Positions 1 to 5,977 are shown, counted from the stretch's first letter. The stretch is 7,178 nt of DNA from Rhodoferax sp. (GCA_020048255.1 JAIFMR010000132.1:1-7178); one strand, 5' to 3'. Notes: generated by a model not told the origin, from the letters alone. Numbers and translations: made by a program.

Positions 1-324
1 GGAATACTTCCTGATAAATTTCTTCATATTGAACTTTCTAAATTGGATCCAACCAAAAACTGAACCGGTCAACTCACTCTTGAAGTTCAACGTAAGCCAA
101 CCCGTGCAGATGTACGACCGCGTGAAGATGTTGAAATACCTTCTCATGGTCGCCACCCGATGGTCGTGACAAGCACACGGCTTGTTTGTACGGTGGCGAA
201 CGCCAGCAGAAATTAATCTCGGCGGTATCGTGTGCAACCGAACAGACCCCCAATTCGTCACGCCTTATGGTCCGGGTGTCGGCGCTTTCGGCGCTTGCAA
301 ATGTTTTAACTACCTGGACCCACC
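1..324. other. Region without a convincing gene, upstream of the secreted repeat protein
   Basis: No gene is supported here. The first ~60 bases are clearly AT-richer than the rest. Three partial readings are open at the left edge: plus frame 1 ends at TGA 61-63 (20 codons ending LDPTKN), plus frame 2 ends near 170, and on the minus strand an ATG reads MKKFIRKYS out of the window. None is long enough to choose between, so a neighbouring gene edge is only possible. A 9-base tandem duplication (TCGGCGCTT at 279-287 and 288-296) lies just before the start of the next gene. The promoter of that gene must lie here or further left, but I see no clear -35/-10 pair. Confidence 0.4.
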
Positions 325-945
325 ATGAAAAAATTTCCTCATCTGCTCAGCGGCATCACCATGGCAGCCTGCTTGATGTTTGGCACCCACGTCATCGCGC
401 AAACGATGTCGGCTACCGACTTCAAAGCGTCAGAAGCACGTATCAAAGCCGACTACAAGGTGGATAAAAATGCCTGCGACGCTGCATCCGGCAACGCCAA
501 GGACATTTGTATTGCGCAGGCCAAAGGCAAGCGAGATGTGGCCTCAGCTGAACTGAACAAAGGCTACAAGCCGACACAAAAGAATCAATACAAACTCAGT
601 GTGGCCATGGCAGAGGCAACTTACGACGTTGCCAAGCAAAAGTGCGATGACCTGTCAGGCAACCCCAAAGATGTTTGCATTAAGGAAGCCAAAGCTGCAT
701 TGACAGCCGCCAAGGCCGATGCCAAGGTCAAGATGACGACATCAGCAGTCAATGCCACGGCCAATGAAACAACTGCGGATGCCATGAACAAGGCCGCAAA
801 AGCGACCCAGGAAGTGCGCGTTGACGCTGCCGCAGACAAGCGTGCGGCGCAGCTGAAGGTGGCCCAGGAGAAGTGCGATGCACTCGCCTCCAGCGCCAAA
901 GACGCCTGCCTGGCTAATGCCAAAAGCAATTTCGGCAAGCTGTAA
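325..945 (+). CDS. Exported Lys/Ala-rich protein with three CX10C repeats, function unknown
   Basis: The 206-residue product starts with a signal peptide: MKKF, then a hydrophobic stretch to about residue 25, with probable cleavage after VIA (A25). The mature part is very hydrophilic and rich in Ala and Lys, likely mostly helical. It contains three copies of a unit with the pattern K-x-x-C-D-x10-ending C followed by xxxAK. The cysteine pairs are C51/C62, C107/C118 and C184/C195, each spaced CX10C; SGNxKDxC is shared by copies 1 and 2. Paired cysteines in an exported protein suggest one disulfide per unit, closing a helical hairpin (inference). The start at 325 has a weak GGA six bases upstream, and the signal peptide supports it. 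Similar proteins in betaproteobacteria are, as I recall, annotated hypothetical or loosely TolA-like. The gene converges on the stress cluster and shares its terminator-like hairpin. Confidence 0.85.
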   Translation: MKKFPHLLSGITMAACLMFGTHVIAQTMSATDFKASEARIKADYKVDKNACDAASGNAKDICIAQAKGKRDVASAELNKGYKPTQKNQYKLSVAMAEATYDVAKQKCDDLSGNPKDVCIKEAKAALTAAKADAKVKMTTSAVNATANETTADAMNKAAKATQEVRVDAAADKRAAQLKVAQEKCDALASSAKDACLANAKSNFGKL

Positions 946-950
946 AGCCA

Positions 951-993
951 AGGGCGCTGAACTCGCGGCGATTCGCCGCGAGTTCAGCGCCCT
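951..993. terminator. Perfect long inverted repeat between convergent genes, likely bidirectional terminator
   Basis: Bases 951-971 and 973-993 are perfect 21-base reverse complements around T972 (in RNA, a 20-bp stem with an ATT loop). It starts six bases after the stop codon of the secreted repeat protein. On the other strand its edge overlaps the stop codon (992-994) of the 24-residue membrane peptide. There is no T-run on the plus-strand exit and only a weak TGGCTTTA on the minus-strand exit. It is therefore not a textbook intrinsic terminator; it may act as a bidirectional stop or a 3'-end-protecting hairpin. The structure is seen directly; the function is inferred. Confidence 0.6.
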
Positions 994-1066
994 AACGCAT
1001 ACCAAAAAATGACAAGACGGCCAGAACGATAACGACGGCGCCAACCAAGTAAACGATGTTGTACAT
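992..1066 (-). CDS. 24-residue single-span membrane peptide
   Basis: A 25-codon frame reads MYNIVYLVGAVV, a further hydrophobic stretch (IVLAVLSF) and the end FGMR. Nearly the whole peptide is one hydrophobic helix, about residues 4-21, with an arginine at the C-terminus, as in a bitopic or membrane-surface micropeptide. A good Shine-Dalgarno AGAGG lies about five bases upstream of the ATG (minus strand, around 1072-1076). It lies downstream of the CsbD-like and PRC-barrel genes in the same orientation, so it is probably the last gene of that cluster. It is 111 bases beyond the PRC-barrel stop, and a hairpin in that gap may reduce or separate its expression. Its stop codon touches the long inverted repeat. 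I recall very similar tiny hydrophobic proteins in many proteobacteria but no assigned function. Confidence 0.7.
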   Translation of the reverse strand: MYNIVYLVGAVVIVLAVLSFFGMR

Positions 1067-1129
1067 AAGTGCCTCTTTTTGTTGAAGTGGAGAGAAGTTC
1101 AAGGGCCGAATTTCATGGCCAAAATCTTT

Positions 1130-1167
1130 GGTGCATCCTCATCATCCATGAACAAAAAGGATGCACC
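1130..1167 (-). terminator. Hairpin after the PRC-barrel gene, possible terminator or attenuator
   Basis: GGTGCATCC (1130-1138) and GGATGCACC (1159-1167) form a perfect 9-bp stem around a 20-base loop; TCAT/ATGA inside the loop could add four pairs. On the minus strand it follows the PRC-barrel stop codon by 10 bases, and downstream comes AAAGATTTT, a short, imperfect T-rich tail. It lies before the 24-residue membrane peptide gene, so it could end the two-gene message or thin transcription into the third gene. Confidence 0.4.
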
Positions 1168-1177
1168 GAACTCACGT

Positions 1178-1594
1178 TTAAAGCGTCATGGCTGGCGGTG
1201 GTGTCGTTCCGTAATAGGTGTGAATATCCTTGGCCCAGACTTGATCTGACATATTCGGCCAGTTGTCCTTGTCAAAGCCGGGAGCGCTCTCCAGCCGGTC
1301 CTTGCTCACATCGAGGGTGAAGCGTTTGTTATCGGTGTCCAGCGTCAGCGCTTCCCAAGGCACGGCAAACAATTTTTCGCCCATGCCGAGCAGCCCGCCG
1401 AAGGACAACACGGCATAACTGATGCGGCCTGCCGGCACATCGAGCATGATTTCCTTGATGTCACCCAGATCTTCATCCTGGCGGTTGTACACGTCGTTGC
1501 CCATCAGGGTGTCGGCGCCCATCAGCCGGGGGCCGGGGCCGTTGCTGTCGGCCACTGCGTACATGCCGAAGCTGTCTTGTTCTACGTAGTTCAT
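1178..1594 (-). CDS. PRC-barrel domain protein
   Basis: The 138-residue cytoplasmic protein has no signal peptide. A PRC-barrel-type domain spans roughly residues 24-100. It opens with LMGADTLMGNDVYN, followed by the acidic EDLGDIKEIMLD strand, AGRISYAVLSFGG, and the GEKLFAVPW segment (72-80) typical of this family, related to the photosynthetic reaction-centre H-subunit beta-barrel. The C-terminal tail (GFDKDNWPNMSD, then YYGT) is the usual extension in stress-associated bacterial members. Family proteins are thought to mediate protein-protein or ligand contacts; no enzymatic role is indicated. The start is backed by AAAGGA six bases upstream of the ATG. It lies 39 bases downstream of the CsbD-like gene and is probably cotranscribed with it, which fits an osmotic or envelope stress setting. 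Confidence 0.9.
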   Translation of the reverse strand: MNYVEQDSFGMYAVADSNGPGPRLMGADTLMGNDVYNRQDEDLGDIKEIMLDVPAGRISYAVLSFGGLLGMGEKLFAVPWEALTLDTDNKRFTLDVSKDRLESAPGFDKDNWPNMSDQVWAKDIHTYYGTTPPPAMTL

Positions 1595-1633
1595 AAAAAT
1601 TCCTTTGAGAGTTGCGTGGAAAGTCGGTCGTTA

Positions 1634-1843
1634 TCAGGCATGCGACTTCACCGCGTGCTTCACGGCCTGGCGGGCGTCTTTGGCATATTCCTTGGCATCG
1701 CCGTAACCCTTCTGGACCTGACCTTCCACCTGCAGCTTGACACCTTTGATCTCCTGCGATTTGCTGTCCACCAGCTTGCCAGTGGCTTCCTGGACGATGC
1801 CGGCGATGTTTTTTGCCTGGCCCTTGACTTGATCTTTGTTCAT
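1634..1843 (-). CDS. CsbD family stress-response protein
   Basis: The 69-residue hydrophilic protein begins MNKDQVKGQAKNIAG, the hallmark opening of the CsbD family (PF05532). Internal VQEATGKLV and KLQVEGQVQKGYGDAKE segments follow, with a basic C-terminus. Family members are small, abundant proteins induced by general or envelope stress in many bacteria; the molecular activity is unknown. I chose the ATG at 1843 because it gives the canonical N-terminus and has AAAGGA upstream with suitable spacing. An earlier in-frame ATG at 1948 would add 35 residues unlike the family. It is the first gene of a minus-strand cluster with the PRC-barrel gene and then the small membrane peptide. The long leader (promoter in 1844-2146) may carry its stress control. 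Confidence 0.92.
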   Translation of the reverse strand: MNKDQVKGQAKNIAGIVQEATGKLVDSKSQEIKGVKLQVEGQVQKGYGDAKEYAKDARQAVKHAVKSHA

Positions 1844-2146
1844 GTGTTTTCCTTTGGAGTGAATGAGAGAAATGCGATCACGAGCCCGTTTCAGACTCGG
1901 GTCCAGATTAGCCAAAGCGACGTGTTTTGTCGGTGCGTTTGAATACACAGCGGGCCGCGCGTGGCAAAATTTTTGAACCGACTGCCCTTAGCGACGCACA
2001 GTGCCAGCACGCCGGTTAGAGCCCAGCCTCTACACCCATGACGCGGCCCCCGTCCACTTGGACCTAAACTGTGCAGTTGACAAGCCGGCACTGCCACGCC
2101 AAGCACTCGGCCAAGCCACACCCAAACCAAAAACACGGAGCACCCC
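1844..2146. promoter_or_regulatory. Divergent intergenic region between csbD-like gene and fused beta-oxidation gene
   Basis: These 303 bases hold no supported gene and must contain control regions for both directions. For the minus-strand csbD-like gene, a weak -35-like TTGCCA (complement of 1962-1967) lies 16 bases from a -10-like TATTCA (complement of 1940-1945), about 97 bases from the start codon. For the plus strand, a consensus-like TTGACA lies at 2077-2082 without a good -10 partner. A short palindrome, GTCCA-CT-TGGAC (2052-2063), just upstream of it could be an operator half-site pair. GGAG at 2137-2140, six bases before the ATG at 2147, is the ribosome binding site of the fused gene. 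The promoter and operator assignments are tentative. Confidence 0.35.
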
Positions 2147-5062
2147 ATGACTGCCTATCCCCAACTGTTGACGCCGCTGAACCTGGGCTTCACCACCCTG
2201 CCCAACCGGGTGCTGATGGGTTCCATGCACGTCGGCCTGGAAGAAGTCAAAGACGGCTTTGCCCGCATGGCGGCGTTTTATGCCGAGCGCGTCAAAGGGG
2301 GGGTGGGTTTGATCGTCACCGGGGGCATTGCGCCCAATGACCGCGGCCGCCCCATGCCGGGTGGGGCCCGGCTGACCACCGAAGCCGAGGCGGACAAACA
2401 CCGCGTGGTGACCGATGCTGTGCACCAGGCCGGCGGCAAGATCGCCATGCAGATCCTGCATTTTGGCCGCTACGCCTACCATCAGGATTTGGTGGCGCCC
2501 AGCGCCTTGCAAGCCCCCATTAACCCCATGAAGCCCAAGGCGCTGAGCACCGAAGAGGTGTACCAGACGGTGGATGACTTTGTGCGCTGCGCTGGCCTGG
2601 CCCAAAACGCGGGTTACGACGGCGTGGAAATCATGGGCAGCGAGGGTTATTTGCTCAATGAATTCATCGCCGCCCGTACCAACCAGCGCGACGACGAATG
2701 GGGTGGCAGTTATGCCAACCGCATGCGTTTTCCGGTGGAAATAGTGCGGCGCACCCGCGCCAAGGTGGGGCCCAACTTCATCATCATCTTCCGCTTGTCG
2801 ATGCTCGATCTGGTCGAAGGCGGCTCCACGCTGAACGAGGTGATTGAACTTGCGCAGGCCATTGAAGCCGCCGGGGCCACCCTCATCAACACCGGCATTG
2901 GATGGCATGAGGCGCGTATTCCGACCATTGCCACCAAGGTACCGCGCGCCGCCTGGGCCTGGGTCACCAAGCAGCTCAAGGGCAAGGTGAAGATTCCGCT
3001 GGTGGCCACCAACCGCATCAACACACCTGAGGTGGCTGAGCAACTGCTGGCGGATGGCTTTTGCGACATGGTGTCGATGGCGCGGCCGCTGCTGGCCGAC
3101 CCCGAGTTTGTCAACAAGGCCAAGGGTGGCCGCGCTGACGAGATCAACACCTGCATAGGCTGCAACCAGGCCTGCCTGGACCACACTTTTGCGGGCAAGG
3201 TGACCAGCTGCCTGGTGAACCCGCGCGCCTGCCACGAAACCCTGATCCACATCACCCCAGCCACAAGACGCGAAAAGATTGCCGTAGTGGGTGCCGGCCC
3301 GGCCGGGCTGGCGTTTGCCACTACCGCCGCACAGCGCGGTTTGGCGGTGACGCTGTTTGACAGTGCCAGCGAGATCGGTGGCCAGTTCAACATTGCCAAG
3401 CAGGTGCCGGGCAAGGAAGAGTTTTATGAGACGCTGCGCTACTTTGCCAGGCAAATCGAGCTCACCGGCGTCAAGCTCCAACTCAACACCCGTGTCAGCG
3501 CGCAAGACCTGATTGCCGGGGGCTATGACCAGGTGGTGCTGGCCACCGGCGTCACGCCACGCACACCACCCATTGAAGGTATCGACCATCCAAAGGTCCT
3601 GGGTTACCTGGATGTGCTGCGTGACAAGCGCCCGGTGGGCGCCAGCGTGGCGCTGATTGGCGCCGGTGGGATTGGTTTTGATACCGCAGAGTTCTTGCTG
3701 CACAGCGGTGTCAGCCCGAGCCAGAGCACGATCAAGTTTTTTGCCGAATGGGGTGTCGACACGGCCTACACCGAGCGCGGGGGCTTGAAGGCCGCATACT
3801 TGGAGCCAGCAGAGCGCAAGGTCTATTTGCTGCAGCGCAAGGCCAGCAAGGTCGGTGATGGTCTGGGTAAAACCACCGGCTGGATTCACCGCACCTCCCT
3901 CAAAAACCGCCAGGTGCAGATGCTTGCCGGTGTCACATACCGCAAGGTTGACGACGACGGCCTGCACATCACGGTGGGTGACCAGGACATGACACTGCCG
4001 GTGGACAACGTGATTGTGTGCGCTGGCCAGGAACCCCAGCGCGAACTACAAGCCGAACTGCAAGCGGCAGGCGTCCCTGTGCACTTGATTGGTGGCGCCG
4101 ACAAAGCCGAAGAGCTCGACGCCAAACGCGCCATTTTGCAGGGCACCACCTTGGCCATTTCCCTCGGCAATACGCCCCAGCCAACAAATGCCAAATCACC
4201 CTCTAACTCAGGTACAGCAAGCGTCGACAGCAACGAAATCAGGAGCAATTCAAGTTACGAGACACTCACGGTGAGCCTGTCCGACCACATTGCCACCATC
4301 CGCCTGAACCGGCCTGACAAAGCCAACGCCATGAACCTGGCCATGTGGCACGAGCTGCGCCACGCCTTCAAGTGGGTCGATGCCACGCCCGAGGCGCGTG
4401 TGGCCATCCTGGAGGGCGAAGGCAAGGCATTTACCGCCGGCATCGATTTGCAAATGATGATGGGCCTGGGCGACCAGATCCAGAACGACTGCGAAGCCCG
4501 CACGCGCGAGAACTTACGTCAGGTAATTTTGGACCTGCAAGACACGCTCACCAGCCTGGAGCGCTGTCGCAAACCAGTGTTGGCGGCCATTCATGGCGCC
4601 TGTGTCGGCGGGGGTATCGATTTGATTTGTTGTGCCGACATGCGCTACTGCGCAAGCGACGCACAGTTCAGCATCAAGGAGATCGACATCGGCATGACGG
4701 CCGATGTGGGCACGCTGCAACGCCTGCCTAAACTCATTGGCGAAGGCATGGCGCGCGAACTGGCCTACACAGCGCGCAAGTTTGGCGCTAATGAGGCGCT
4801 GCAGATGCGCCTGGTGAATCGGGTGTTTGAGTCGCGCGAGGCCATGCAAGCCGGCGTGCGTGAAATTGCTACAACAATTGCATCAAAGTCCCCTTTATCC
4901 ATAAGGGGTACAAAGGAAATGATCACCTATGCCCGAGACCACTCGGTGGCCGATGGCCTGACCTATGTGGCCACCTGGAACGCCGCCATGCTGCTCAGCA
5001 ACGACCTGCAAGAAGCCATGATGGCCAACATGGGCAAACGTGCGCCAGTGTTCAAGGACTGA
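2147..5062 (+). CDS. Fused 2,4-dienoyl-CoA reductase (FadH-type) and delta3,5-delta2,4-dienoyl-CoA isomerase
   Basis: The 971-residue product contains two complete enzymes. Residues 1-672 match E. coli FadH end to end. They comprise an Old-Yellow-Enzyme-type FMN barrel with the catalytic pair Tyr168 (GSEGYLLNEF) and His254 (GIGWHEARIP), and 4Fe-4S ligands C336, C339, C343 and C355. An FAD Rossmann motif GAGPAG (382-387) and an NAD(P)H motif GAGGIG (505-510) follow. A linker of about 30 polar residues (673-702) comes next. Residues 703-971 are a crotonase fold closest to ECH1-type dienoyl-CoA isomerase. They have HGACVGGG for the oxyanion hole and acidic residues D825, E845 and D853, with the same spacing (20 and 8) as D176/E196/D204 of rat ECH1. 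The isomerase converts 3,5- to 2,4-dienoyl-CoA, and the reductase then uses NADPH to reduce it, in unsaturated fatty acid beta-oxidation. GGAG six bases upstream supports the start. The joint may be a recent 2-base deletion or an artefact; activities are inferred from motifs. Confidence 0.9.
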   Translation: MTAYPQLLTPLNLGFTTLPNRVLMGSMHVGLEEVKDGFARMAAFYAERVKGGVGLIVTGGIAPNDRGRPMPGGARLTTEAEADKHRVVTDAVHQAGGKIAMQILHFGRYAYHQDLVAPSALQAPINPMKPKALSTEEVYQTVDDFVRCAGLAQNAGYDGVEIMGSEGYLLNEFIAARTNQRDDEWGGSYANRMRFPVEIVRRTRAKVGPNFIIIFRLSMLDLVEGGSTLNEVIELAQAIEAAGATLINTGIGWHEARIPTIATKVPRAAWAWVTKQLKGKVKIPLVATNRINTPEVAEQLLADGFCDMVSMARPLLADPEFVNKAKGGRADEINTCIGCNQACLDHTFAGKVTSCLVNPRACHETLIHITPATRREKIAVVGAGPAGLAFATTAAQRGLAVTLFDSASEIGGQFNIAKQVPGKEEFYETLRYFARQIELTGVKLQLNTRVSAQDLIAGGYDQVVLATGVTPRTPPIEGIDHPKVLGYLDVLRDKRPVGASVALIGAGGIGFDTAEFLLHSGVSPSQSTIKFFAEWGVDTAYTERGGLKAAYLEPAERKVYLLQRKASKVGDGLGKTTGWIHRTSLKNRQVQMLAGVTYRKVDDDGLHITVGDQDMTLPVDNVIVCAGQEPQRELQAELQAAGVPVHLIGGADKAEELDAKRAILQGTTLAISLGNTPQPTNAKSPSNSGTASVDSNEIRSNSSYETLTVSLSDHIATIRLNRPDKANAMNLAMWHELRHAFKWVDATPEARVAILEGEGKAFTAGIDLQMMMGLGDQIQNDCEARTRENLRQVILDLQDTLTSLERCRKPVLAAIHGACVGGGIDLICCADMRYCASDAQFSIKEIDIGMTADVGTLQRLPKLIGEGMARELAYTARKFGANEALQMRLVNRVFESREAMQAGVREIATTIASKSPLSIRGTKEMITYARDHSVADGLTYVATWNAAMLLSNDLQEAMMANMGKRAPVFKD
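4241..4258 (+). other. Relic ribosome binding site and start at the fusion junction
   Basis: Inside the fused frame, AGGAG (4241-4245) is followed by CAATTC and then AAGTTAC. Inserting TG between 4252 and 4253 would create ATGAGTTAC. That gives an ATG exactly six bases after AGGAG, encoding the normal crotonase N-terminus MSYETL. The same insertion would end the upstream frame in TCA-TGA, a classic ATGA stop/start overlap. Bases and spacing are seen directly; the ancestral two-gene state is inferred. In the present sequence no usable start follows: the next in-frame GTG (4271) is too far from AGGAG and would cut into the first strand. Confidence 0.6.
4862..4918 (+). other. Rare-codon, AT-richer patch with hairpins inside the isomerase domain
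   Basis: Residues 906-924 (EIATTIASKSPLSIRGTKE) are written with ATT, ACA, GCA, TCA, TTA, ATA, AGG and similar codons, unlike the GC-ending codons on both sides. The patch contains two short inverted repeats: AATTG/CAATT (4864-4868, 4875-4879) and CCCCTT/AAGGGG (4890-4895, 4903-4908). The encoded residues are those expected for the family (IASKSP...GTK), so the protein is not disrupted. Confidence 0.5.
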
Positions 5063-5092
5063 GTGTCTATCGTTCGAAATACACCAGGATCA

Positions 5093-5163
5093 CCCCGCTC
5101 ATGAGGCTTTAGAAAAGCGCGGGGGCACTTAAGGTTGGGGGACTTGCCTTAGGTGCCTCATGA
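5093..5163 (+). promoter_or_regulatory. Structured leader covering the start of the FliD-like gene
   Basis: Three mutually overlapping inverted repeats fill this leader. GGCACTTAAGG (5124-5134) pairs with CCTTAGGTGCC (5147-5157), 11 bp with one G-U, and its 3' arm contains the only Shine-Dalgarno-like AGGTG (5151-5155). CCCCGC (5093-5098) pairs with GCGGGG (5119-5124), enclosing GCTTT/AAAGC. TCATGAGGC (5099-5107) is the exact complement of GCCTCATGA (5155-5163), which includes the start codon. The pairs cannot all form together. This could be translational control of the downstream gene, or DNA palindromes for a regulator. Confidence 0.45.
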
Positions 5164-5933
5164 ACATCTCCAACCTGTTTAATTTTCAAACCACCAACCA
5201 GCGCGCCAACCCGTTTGCAGCGCAGACGGCCAAGCAGCCGGTCACCGATGTCAGCCCGCTGGCGCTGGCGGTACAGCGAGCCGATCAGCGGATTCAAACC
5301 GAGGTGCAAGACAACACCGCCCAGTTGTCCTCGTTTGGGCAGCTCAAATCGGCGGTATCCGACCTGCAGATGGCAGCCCAGTCGCTTGACACATTGGCCT
5401 CTGCAGACACACCGGTGTCCGCAGAAGAGCTGAAAGACGCCTTGTCCCGGTTGGTGTCGACCTTCAATGCCGCCACCGCCACAGTGCGCACGGCTGCCGC
5501 GCTGCCGGGCGACATGGCGGCATCACAAAGCGCCAAGCGCATTGGCAAGGCCCTGATGGGTGCCGTGGCGGGAGACGACGCAGTTGCATCCACCCTGGCA
5601 GCGCTGGGAGTCACTGTGCAAGCCGGGGCGATGACTTTCAACCCTGGCCGGATCGATGCAGCATCAGAGGCCAGCTTGGCGCAAGCACAGACCGCCCTGG
5701 GTGACTGGGGTCAACGCCTGGATCAGGCAGCCACACAAGAACTGGATACCCATGGCGACATCAGCGATGCATTTGCCAAGCTGATGCACCATGCCAAAAC
5801 CCTGGGCGCCCAGCAGGCTGCCCTGCAGTCCGCCGCACAGGCCACTGCAGCCTACCCGGCAGGCAGCCCACAGCGCCAAGCCGGTCTGGCCGCTTACCGC
5901 GCCAACGCCCAACAACCCACCTCCATCGCCTGA
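5160..5933 (+). CDS. FliD-like (flagellar cap/hook-associated) short protein
   Basis: The 257-residue product has no cysteines, signal peptide or membrane segment. Residues 40-80 (RADQRIQTEVQDNTAQLSSF, then GQLKSAVSDLQMAAQSL) resemble the N-terminal coiled-coil segment of FliD, and ELKDALSRLVSTFNAAT (90-106) resembles the segment after it. LAALGVTVQAGAMTFNPGRID (147-166) resembles the IGVT...L..D..KLD element of the FliD C-terminal domain. Overall length is about half that of a usual FliD, so the variable middle domains are missing. The ATG at 5160 has AGGTG five bases upstream, inside a hairpin. No other flagellar gene is visible here, so it may be a stand-alone paralogue, a filament-associated protein, or an unrelated coiled-coil protein. 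The start lies 97 bases after the fused enzyme gene; cotranscription is possible but not required. Confidence 0.75.
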   Translation: MNISNLFNFQTTNQRANPFAAQTAKQPVTDVSPLALAVQRADQRIQTEVQDNTAQLSSFGQLKSAVSDLQMAAQSLDTLASADTPVSAEELKDALSRLVSTFNAATATVRTAAALPGDMAASQSAKRIGKALMGAVAGDDAVASTLAALGVTVQAGAMTFNPGRIDAASEASLAQAQTALGDWGQRLDQAATQELDTHGDISDAFAKLMHHAKTLGAQQAALQSAAQATAAYPAGSPQRQAGLAAYRANAQQPTSIA

Positions 5934-5941
5934 ACCGCCTA

Positions 5942-5977
5942 CACCCCCGGGGGGCAGCAGGCCATCTGGCGGGGGTG
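5942..5977. other. GC-rich hairpin downstream of the FliD-like gene
   Basis: CACCCCCG (5942-5949) and CGGGGGTG (5970-5977) form an 8-bp stem; GCC-ATCT-GGC (5961-5970) is an alternative inner stem. It begins eight bases after the FliD-like stop codon. Neither exit has a T-run, so it is at best a Rho-type or pausing structure. It overlaps a candidate GTG start at 5975, which argues against translation beginning there. Confidence 0.45.

Noticed and set aside
186..467. 93-codon plus frame overlapping the start of the exported repeat protein
   Set aside because: Out of frame with a gene that has a clear signal peptide and repeats; the product has no recognisable features.
1844..1948. Longer start for the CsbD-like protein at 1948
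   Set aside because: It adds 35 residues unlike the family, while the ATG at 1843 has a good ribosome binding site and the canonical MNKDQVKG start.
2710..3414. 234-codon minus-strand frame inside the reductase gene
   Set aside because: Antisense shadow with Ala/Ser/Met-rich composition and no family features.
2030..3967. 645-codon open frame on the minus strand opposite the reductase domain
   Set aside because: It is the antisense shadow of a GC-rich, strongly conserved FadH-type frame; its translation shows no recognisable domain and would overlap a certain gene.
4271..5062. Separate isomerase gene starting at the in-frame GTG 4271
   Set aside because: AGGAG is 25 bases away and the start would remove the first residues of the crotonase fold; no stop codon separates the two domains as the sequence stands.
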